Assembly: GCF_003696305.1 (NCBI RefSeq) | Contig: NZ_RFFK01000005.1 | Span: forward strand, 124,001-188,000 | Length of the DNA: 64,000 bases | Source of the DNA: Pseudomonas sp. AOB-7 | GTDB lineage: Bacteria > Pseudomonadota > Gammaproteobacteria > Pseudomonadales > Pseudomonadaceae | Direction of reading: 5' to 3' | Shown here: positions 57,773 through 64,000 of the stretch, piece by piece | How the letters are laid out: each line of letters begins with the position of its first letter | How positions within the stretch are numbered: the stretch's first letter is position 1 | The notes under the pieces: generated by a model | Database searches by the model: none | The model's input: only the letters and a program-made list of their open reading frames with translations | Told to the model about the DNA's origin: nothing | Position numbers and translations under genes: made by a program

Positions 57773-57799
57773 CGAAAAGCCGAGCGCAATGCTCGGCCT
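57773..57799 (-). terminator. Intrinsic terminator of the molybdopterin oxidoreductase gene
   Basis: Minus strand GCCGAGC-ATTGC-GCTCGGC followed by TTTTCG, in the 100-base gap before grxD. The following CTACAAT is a -10-like element for grxD. Confidence 0.78.
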
Positions 57800-57805
57800 T
57801 GCCAC

Positions 57806-57819
57806 GGCATCCGGGCTAC
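57806..57819. repeat. GTAGCCCGGATGCC repeat arm
   Basis: GGCATCCGGGCTAC on the plus strand. Read on the minus strand, its GTAG supplies the TAG stop codon of the molybdopterin oxidoreductase gene (57816-57818). Same family as 26847-26908. Confidence 0.6.
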
Positions 57820-59924
57820 GCGGCCACCACCTCCACCGGCACGCCATTGAGCGCGGCGTTGCCGGACAGCGCATCGAGCTGGCGTTCGTCGGTCAGGTCG
57901 TTGGCGCTGGCGCCCGGCTGCTCGCGGGCAATCGCCATCTGCACGCCGGGGCGGGCATGGCCCCAACCGTGCGGCAGGCTGACCACGCCGGCCATCATCT
58001 CGTCGCTGGCGGCCACCTCCACCTCGATGCTGCCGACCCGCGAGCGCACCCGCACGCGCTGGCCGTCGGCCAAACCACGACTGGCCAGATCCGCCGGATT
58101 CATCAGCAACTGATGACGCGGCTTGCCCTTCACCAGGCGGTGGTAGTTGTGCATCCAGGAATTGTTGCTGCGCACATGGCGGCGGCCGATCAGCAGCAGC
58201 TGGTCCGCCGCTGGCGGTAGCTGCGCGGCGAAGCGCGCCAGATCGCCCAGCAGCAGGTCGGGGGCGGCCTCGATGGCTTTCGATGCGGTCTTCAGCCGCT
58301 CTGCCAGGTTCGCCTGCAACGGTCCCAGGTCGAGCCCGTGCGGGTGATCGCGCAATGCAGCCAGGCTGAGCTTGCGCTCGCTGCGATCGCCATAGGGGCC
58401 GAAGCGCAGGCCCATGTCGATCATCTGCTCGGGGGCCATGGTCGGTTTCAGCTCCAGAGCGTTGCGCGCGGCGAAGGCCTTGGCCAGGCCGACGAAGATT
58501 TCCCAGTCGTGCAGCGCGCCGTCCGGCTTGGCCAGGATCGCCTCGTTGAAGCGGGTGACGTTGCGCACGGCGAAGACGTTGAAGGTGGTGTCGTAGTGGT
58601 CGTGCTCCAGCGGCGCGGTGGGCGGCAGGATCAGGTCGGCATGGCGGGTGGTCTCGTTGATATAGAAATCCACCGAGAGCATGAACTCCAGACCGTCCAG
58701 CGCCTGCTCCAGCTGGCGGCCGTTGGGCGTGGACAGCACCGGGTTGCCGGCCACGGTGACCAGCGCGCGGATCTGCCCCTCGCCGGGGGTGAGCATCTCC
58801 TCGGCCAGGGCCGAGACCGGCAGCTCGCCGCCGTATTCCGGCAGGCCGGACACGCGGCTCTGCCAGCGGTTGAAATGCCCGCCCGAGGTGCTCGCCACCA
58901 GGTCCACCGCCGGCGTGGTGCAGAGCACGCCGCCGACCCGGTCGAGGTTACCGGTGACCAGGTTGATCAGTTGCACCAGCCACTGGCAGAGGGTACCGAA
59001 GGCCTGGGTGGAGACGCCCATGCGCCCGTAGCACACCGCCTTGTCGGCGGCGGCGAAATCCCGCGCCAGCTGGCGAATGGCCGCGGCCGGCACGCCGCAA
59101 CGCTCGCTCATGGCCTCGGCGGTAAATTCGGCAATGGCCGCGCGCACGGACTCCAGCCCTTCCACCGGCAAGTGGCTGGCGCGGGTCAGGCCTTCCTCGA
59201 ACAGGGTATTGAGCAACCCCAGCAGCAGCGCCGCGTCGCCACCGGGGCGGACGAACAGGTGCTGGTCGGCGATGGCGGCGGTCTCGCTGCGCCGCGGGTC
59301 GACCACCACCAGCTTGCCGCCGCGGGCCTGGATGGCCTTCAGGCGCTTCTCCACGTCCGGCACGGTCATGATGCTGCCGTTGGAGGCCAGCGGGTTTCCG
59401 CCGAGGATCAGCATGAAGTCGGTGTGGTCGATATCGGGAATCGGGATCAGCAGGCCGTGACCGTACATCAGGTGGCTGGTCAGGTGGTGCGGCAGCTGGT
59501 CGACCGAGGTGGCCGAATAACGGTTGCGCGTCTTCAGCAGGCCGAGGAAGTAATTGCTGTGGGTCATCAGCCCGTAGTTGTGCACGCTGGGGTTGCCCTG
59601 GTACACGGCCACGGCGTTCTGCCCGTGCTCCGCGCGGATCGCGCTGAGGCGTTCGGCGACCAGCTCGAACGCCTCGTCCCAGGCGATGGCCTGCCACTGC
59701 TCGCCGATGCGGCGCATGGGCTGGCAGATGCGGTCGGGGTCGTTCTGGATGTCCTGCAGCGCCACCGCCTTGGGGCAGATATGGCCGCGGCTGAAGCTGT
59801 CCTGGGCGTCGCCCTTGATCGAGCGGATCTGCGTGCTGCCGTCAGGCTGCGCTTCGGTTTCGATGGCGAGGCCGCAGATGGCTTCGCACAGGTGGCATGC
59901 ACGGTAATGGAGGGACTTGGTCAT
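57816..59924 (-). CDS. Molybdopterin-dependent oxidoreductase (formate dehydrogenase/BisC family)
   Basis: Large-subunit type molybdoenzyme of 702 residues. The N-terminal [4Fe-4S] ligands are C10-x2-C13-x3-C17-x32-C50. MGD-binding segments include YQGNPSVHNYGLMTHSNYF, LILGGNPLASNGS, VVVDPRRSETA and the C-terminal NSWMHNYHRLV...LMNPADLASRGLADGQRVRVRS. No Tat signal, so cytosolic. No second subunit gene is nearby. In the region of the metal ligand I see no Cys or Sec, so the metal ligand is unclear. Substrate unknown. Matches the PA3534-region gene as I remember it. Confidence 0.87.
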   Translation of the reverse strand: MTKSLHYRACHLCEAICGLAIETEAQPDGSTQIRSIKGDAQDSFSRGHICPKAVALQDIQNDPDRICQPMRRIGEQWQAIAWDEAFELVAERLSAIRAEHGQNAVAVYQGNPSVHNYGLMTHSNYFLGLLKTRNRYSATSVDQLPHHLTSHLMYGHGLLIPIPDIDHTDFMLILGGNPLASNGSIMTVPDVEKRLKAIQARGGKLVVVDPRRSETAAIADQHLFVRPGGDAALLLGLLNTLFEEGLTRASHLPVEGLESVRAAIAEFTAEAMSERCGVPAAAIRQLARDFAAADKAVCYGRMGVSTQAFGTLCQWLVQLINLVTGNLDRVGGVLCTTPAVDLVASTSGGHFNRWQSRVSGLPEYGGELPVSALAEEMLTPGEGQIRALVTVAGNPVLSTPNGRQLEQALDGLEFMLSVDFYINETTRHADLILPPTAPLEHDHYDTTFNVFAVRNVTRFNEAILAKPDGALHDWEIFVGLAKAFAARNALELKPTMAPEQMIDMGLRFGPYGDRSERKLSLAALRDHPHGLDLGPLQANLAERLKTASKAIEAAPDLLLGDLARFAAQLPPAADQLLLIGRRHVRSNNSWMHNYHRLVKGKPRHQLLMNPADLASRGLADGQRVRVRSRVGSIEVEVAASDEMMAGVVSLPHGWGHARPGVQMAIAREQPGASANDLTDERQLDALSGNAALNGVPVEVVAA

Positions 59925-60020
59925 GGCCTGGCCTCTTGTTCTGATGCGAGACGACCGGTCGGGTCGCAGACTTCGAACTATGGGCCGGGCAAGAGGACGA
60001 CGCCAGCAGCGTTCGTCTCA

Positions 60021-60051
60021 TGAATCGGCAGGCATCATGCCTGCCGATTCA
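60021..60051. repeat. Perfect 31-base palindrome
   Basis: TGAATCGGCAGGCAT (60021-60035) and its exact complement (60037-60051) around one base. It lies between the molybdopterin oxidoreductase promoter region and the stop of the lipoprotein gene (60070). No T run follows in either direction. Confidence 0.7.
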
Positions 60052-60069
60052 GGGTCGCGACTATCCGAA

Positions 60070-60501
60070 TCAACGGATGGCGGTCACGGTGCCCTTGTGG
60101 CCGGTCACGCTGACGTTGACGGTCTTGTACACGAAGTAATCCTCAACGTTCACTTCGTAACGCGGGGCGACGATCACGTCGGCACCCGAGGCCTTGACTG
60201 CCTTGTAGGCAGCTGCGGACTTGGCGGAAGCCACCGGGTCGAGACCCAGGGCGAAACCACCCTCGCCACCACCGTAGGTCACGCCATCGGCGAACTGGGT
60301 ATCGCCACCCAGCTTGAACACACCGAACAGGATGTTCACCGAAGATTGACCGGAGATGGGCTCGCCCACTTTCACGTCGGCCTGCAGGTTAGTCTTGACG
60401 GTACCGTTCAGCGGAACGGCCGGCTGGCTGACGTTCTGGCTGGCACAGCCAGTCAGCAGGGCGAGGGCGGAGAAAGCGGCGGCGTAGGCTACGTGTTTCA
60501 T
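60070..60501 (-). CDS. Small exported lipoprotein, function unknown
   Basis: Predicted lipoprotein of 143 residues: MKHVAYAAAFSALALLTGC, lipidated at Cys19. The mature part has repeated beta-like strands (VNILFGVFKLGGDTQFADGVTYGGGEGGFALGLDP) and a C-terminal VIVAPRYEVNVEDYFVYKTVNVSVTGHKGTVTAI. It resembles YgdI/TRL-like or DUF6567-type lipoproteins, but I cannot name a family with confidence. AAGGAG lies 8 bases before the ATG; upstream ATGs have no site. Upstream lies a 336-base region shared with argF. Confidence 0.75.
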   Translation of the reverse strand: MKHVAYAAAFSALALLTGCASQNVSQPAVPLNGTVKTNLQADVKVGEPISGQSSVNILFGVFKLGGDTQFADGVTYGGGEGGFALGLDPVASAKSAAAYKAVKASGADVIVAPRYEVNVEDYFVYKTVNVSVTGHKGTVTAIR

Positions 60502-60611
60502 GCAAAACTCCTTTGCACATATATTCCATGGGTACCCCATTGCGGGGGCAATGCATTGCCTAGGAAAGGCGGCGGCATCCTAGGAGTGCGTCGCAGAGCG
60601 GCGCAAGCAGG

Positions 60612-60631
60612 GATGTCAGTTTTGTGACATC
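60612..60631. promoter_or_regulatory. Inverted repeat GATGTCA-N6-TGACATC
   Basis: GATGTCAGTTTTGTGACATC, a perfect 7-base-arm palindrome in the gap between the minus-strand lipoprotein and argF. It is 111 bases from the lipoprotein start and 207 bases from the argF start. The form suits a dimeric regulator (GntR or TetR/FIS-type); the binder is unknown. Confidence 0.5.
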
Positions 60632-60715
60632 TCGCACGCAGCTTTGGGAAAAGGCTTACAAAACAGCCCTTTGTCATGGCCAGGCGGGCAATTTGCGCCT
60701 TCTCGTCATTTCCTT

Positions 60716-60813
60716 ATAAGATCGCGCCTTCCCCCTGTTTCGTCGCACCCTGCGGCCTCCTGCCGCAAGCCTCGCTGTTTTCCCGGTTTTTGTCGCCGAC
60801 GCGGGCTTGCGAC
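60716..60813 (+). promoter_or_regulatory. argF leader with candidate promoter and ArgR site
   Basis: TATAAG near 60716 (TTCCTTATAAGATCG) is a -10-like element. GTCGC (60792-60796) and GCGAC (60809-60813) form an inverted repeat in TTTTTGTCGCC...TTGCGACC, reminiscent of the TGTCGC half-sites of P. aeruginosa ArgR. In that species ArgR represses argF. The match to the full ArgR consensus is partial. No ORF occupies the gap 60502-60837. Confidence 0.4.
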
Positions 60814-60837
60814 CTGTAGTGAAAAAGGTAGTTAACG

Positions 60838-61754
<917 letters not shown>

Positions 61755-61758
<4 letters not shown>

Positions 61759-62861
61759 GCGAGCCGCTGCTGCAACTGCGCGGGCTGAACTGCGGCTACC
61801 ACGCGCACAAGGTGGTGCAGGACCTGGACCTGCATCTGAACGCCGGCGACATCGGCTGCCTGCTCGGCCCCTCCGGCTGCGGCAAGACCACCACCCTGCG
61901 CGCCATCGCCGGCTTCGAGCCGGTGCTCGACGGTGAGATCGAACTGGCCGGCACGGTGATTTCCCGCGCCGGCTTCACCCTGGCGCCGGAGAAGCGCCGC
62001 ATCGGCATGGTGTTCCAGGACTACGCGCTGTTCCCCCACCTGAGCGTGGCGGACAACGTCGCCTTCGGCATCCGCCAGCAGGAGGGCGCCGAACGCGTCA
62101 CCGCCGAGCTGCTGGAGCTGGTCAAGCTCGGCCACCTGGCCAAGCGCTACCCCCACGAGCTGTCCGGCGGCCAGCAGCAGCGCATCGCCCTGGCCCGCGC
62201 CCTGGCGCCGGAGCCGCAGCTGCTGCTGCTCGACGAGCCCTTCTCCAACCTCGACGGCGAACTGCGCCGGCGCCTCAGCCATGAGGTGCGTGAGATTCTC
62301 AAGGCGCGCGGCACCAGCGCGATCCTGGTTACCCACGATCAGGAGGAGGCCTTCGCCGTCAGCGACCATGTCGGCGTGTTCAAGGATGGCCGCCTGGAGC
62401 AGTGGGACACCCCCTTCAACCTCTATCACGAGCCGTCGACGCCCTTCGTCGCCAGCTTTATCGGCCAGGGCTATTTCATCCGCGGCCAGCTGCTCGGCCC
62501 GGACACGGTGCAGACCGAACTCGGCGCCATCCGCGGCAACCGCGCCTACACCTGGCCCAGCGGCAGCGCGGTGGACGTGCTGCTGCGCCCCGACGACATA
62601 GTGCCAGACCCGGGCAGTTCGCTGACCGCGCGCATCGTCGGCAAGACCTTCCTCGGCGCCGCCACCCTCTACCGCCTGCAACTGGCCACCGGCAGCCAGC
62701 TGGAGTCGATCTTCCCCAGCCACGCCGACCACCTGCCGGGCGACGAGGTGGGCATCCGCGTCGCCGCCGATCACCTGGTGGCCTTCCCGGCCCTGGGCAG
62801 CGTGGCGGCCCATGTGCCGCTGGGCGAGTCGGGCGGCGTGCGCCGGGTCAGCAGCAACTGA
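61755..62861 (+). CDS. ABC transporter ATP-binding protein (FbpC/PotA-like)
   Basis: ATPase of 368 residues. Walker A is GPSGCGKT (38-45), the Q-loop [10 protein letters not shown], the signature LSGGQQQR, and Walker [13 protein letters not shown] with H-loop LVTHDQEEA. The C-terminal TOBE/OB-type domain (about 240-365) marks the FbpC/PotA/MalK class of importers. No permease or binding protein is adjacent. It overlaps argF by 4 bases (ATGA), the argF-PA3538 arrangement, so it may energise an unlinked uptake system. Confidence 0.9.
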
Positions 62862-62933
62862 CCCCGGCAACGTCCATAGGCTGTCGCGGGGCTGCCTGGG
62901 CCCTGCGCCCCAACGCCCCGCGGACTTGCCCGG

Positions 62934-63740
62934 CTACAGAAACAGCCGGCCACTGGCGATATGCCGGGCATGGCCGGCGATCTTCACCCGCTCGCCCTCC
63001 AGCCTGCACAGCAGTTCGCCGCCACGCGCCGAGCACTGCCAGGCGCTCAGCGCGACTCGCCGCAAACGCTCGGCCCAATAAGGCACCAGGATACAGTGGG
63101 TGGAGCCGGTGACCGGGTCCTCGTCGATGCCGATGCTCGGCGCGAAGTAGCGCGAGACGAAGTCGTGGCGCTCGCCGGGCGCGCTGATCAGCACGCCGAG
63201 GCCCGGCAGTTCGGCCAGCGCCGGCAGGTTCGGGGCGAAGCCGCGCACCTCGGCCTCCGAATCCAGCACCACCATCAGCTCCTGCACGCTGCCGTCGCCA
63301 TTGCGCAGCGCCAGCACCTGCTGCGGCGCACGCCACAGAGCCTGCTCCACCGCCGTCCGCAACGCCTGCTCCACCGGCACGGCGCGACGCACTGGGAAAT
63401 CCAGCTCCAGCAGCCGGCCCTGGCGGGTGACGCGCAGCGCCCCAGAGCGGCAGACGAACTCCAGCGCCTGGCCCGACTCCCGATACAGATCGAACAGCAC
63501 GCAGGCCGCCGCCAGGGTGGCATGGCCGCACAGCGGCACCTCGCTGGTCGGGGTGAACCAGCGGATATGCCAGCGCTCGCCCTCGCGCACCACGAAGGCG
63601 GTCTCGGCCAGGTTGTGCTCGGCGGCGATACGCTGCATCAGCACCTCGTCGAGCCAGGCCTCGAGGCGATAGACCATAGCCGGATTGCCGGCGAAGGGCT
63701 GTTCGGTAAAGGCGTCAACTTGATGGAATTCGAGAGGCAT
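62934..63740 (-). CDS. PhzF family isomerase-like protein
   Basis: Protein of 268 residues of the diaminopimelate-epimerase-like PhzF fold. The N-terminal half is FHQVDAFTEQPFAGNPAMV, then ETAFV with the catalytic-type E46, and TSEVPLCGHATLAAACVLF. The C-terminal half has IDEDPVTGSTHCILVPYW. PhzF itself isomerises an intermediate of phenazine synthesis, but stand-alone members like this (PA3578 by context) have no assigned reaction. The TAG stop lies in a degenerate GTAGCC repeat. Upstream of glpK on the same strand. Confidence 0.88.
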   Translation of the reverse strand: MPLEFHQVDAFTEQPFAGNPAMVYRLEAWLDEVLMQRIAAEHNLAETAFVVREGERWHIRWFTPTSEVPLCGHATLAAACVLFDLYRESGQALEFVCRSGALRVTRQGRLLELDFPVRRAVPVEQALRTAVEQALWRAPQQVLALRNGDGSVQELMVVLDSEAEVRGFAPNLPALAELPGLGVLISAPGERHDFVSRYFAPSIGIDEDPVTGSTHCILVPYWAERLRRVALSAWQCSARGGELLCRLEGERVKIAGHARHIASGRLFL

Positions 63741-63830
63741 GCTGCATTCCTGGCCAGATGAGAGCCGCCAGCATGCCTGCGCAGGGTAAGCCGCAACAGA
63801 TACAGTTCCTGTTTTCCAGATGCTCTGAGA

Positions 63831-63855
63831 GCATCGCGGCTGAAGCCGCTCCTAC
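63831..63855. repeat. REP element
   Basis: GCATCGCGGCTGAAGCCGCT followed by CCTAC, the standard extragenic palindromic repeat of Pseudomonas, between the glpK stop and the PhzF gene start. Confidence 0.85.
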
Positions 63856-63869
63856 GTTCCTGGGGTGCT

Positions 63870-64000
63870 TCAGGGCTCGCTGCGCACCCGTTTCACCGCG
63901 TCCAGCCAGCCGGCGTAGAGGCGCTCGCGGTGCGCCTCGTTCATCCGCGGCTCGAAGCGCTGCTGGCGGTGCCAGTGGCTGGCGATGGCCTCGAGGTCGG
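63870..64000 (-). CDS. glpK: Glycerol kinase, C-terminal fragment (cut by window edge)
   Basis: 43 codons ending in TGA at 63870-63872: ...DLEAIASHWHRQQRFEPRMN, then EAHRERLYAGWLDAVKRVRSEP. The pattern W...RFEPxMxExxRxRLYAGWxxAVxR is the conserved C-terminus of bacterial GlpK, which phosphorylates glycerol. The rest lies beyond the window. Placement next to a PhzF gene agrees with the PA3578-PA3582 region as I remember it. Confidence 0.8.
   Translation of the reverse strand, partial: DLEAIASHWHRQQRFEPRMNEAHRERLYAGWLDAVKRVRSEP

Overview
The window is from a gamma-proteobacterial chromosome, almost certainly Pseudomonas and probably a relative of the P. aeruginosa lineage other than P. aeruginosa itself. 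GC content is high. Gene content and local order match blocks I remember from P. aeruginosa PAO1 (ldh-SirB1; usp-pykA-enoyl-CoA hydratase-ferredoxin reductase-sadC-fumA; folM-folE-folX; grxD-molybdopterin oxidoreductase-argF-ABC ATPase; PhzF-glpK), but blocks that are distant in PAO1 are adjacent here. These PAO1 comparisons come from memory and were not checked by search. I found no rRNA, tRNA, CRISPR array, prophage or intact insertion sequence.

Layout. 0.1-9.2 kb: leucine dehydrogenase, a SirB1-type protein, a YiaW/YiaV-like membrane pair, an amino-acid/polyamine permease with a solute-binding protein, a PilZ protein and small envelope proteins. 9.2-16.6 kb: universal stress protein behind a likely ANR site, pyruvate kinase, enoyl-CoA hydratase, a ferredoxin reductase overlapping a SadC-like diguanylate cyclase, and class I fumarase. 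16.7-19.8 kb: AFG1/ZapE ATPase, nitrilase-family hydrolase and GNAT on the minus strand, then a SnoaL-fold protein. 19.85-26.3 kb: a tight seven-gene unit of a thermostable-hemolysin/GNAT-like protein, an acyl-adenylating enzyme, a heme-oxygenase-like diiron oxidase, a short-chain dehydrogenase, a periplasmic repeat protein and a PmrA/QseB-type two-component system. Its promoter carries a PmrA/QseB-type box. This is the best candidate for an undescribed system. 26.4-32.4 kb: a small ORF, a ribbon-helix-helix protein, a DJ-1 protein, a lipoprotein and an acyl-CoA/aldolase gene set. 32.4-32.9 kb: a repeat-rich scar holding the tail of a LysR regulator where cidAB-cidR would be expected. 33-39.9 kb: a short LOV photoreceptor, a PilZ-like protein, a LitR-class MerR regulator, DCC and ABM-domain proteins and the folM-folE-folX operon, with six TGTACA boxes in the intergenic gaps. 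This is a probable blue-light-responsive module. 40-52.4 kb: glycolipid-binding protein, AzlCD exporter, AraC and GNAT proteins, a transporter-fused hybrid sensor kinase, an MgtC/DUF4010 protein, a MerR/hydrolase divergent pair, RmuC and a Sel1 protein. 52.4-54.1 kb: an Xre-RES toxin-antitoxin operon with a MITE-like element between its genes. 54.2-57.3 kb: ydbH-ynbE-ydbL, envelope lipid transport. 57.4-64 kb: monothiol glutaredoxin, molybdopterin oxidoreductase, a lipoprotein, argF with an overlapping ABC ATPase, a PhzF protein and the 3' end of glpK.

Regulation visible in the sequence includes several intrinsic terminators, inverted-repeat operators, and short genus-type repeats. Three of the repeats lie at the 3' ends of genes and two contribute the stop codon. 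Where starts could not be decided by a ribosome binding site this is stated in the entry.
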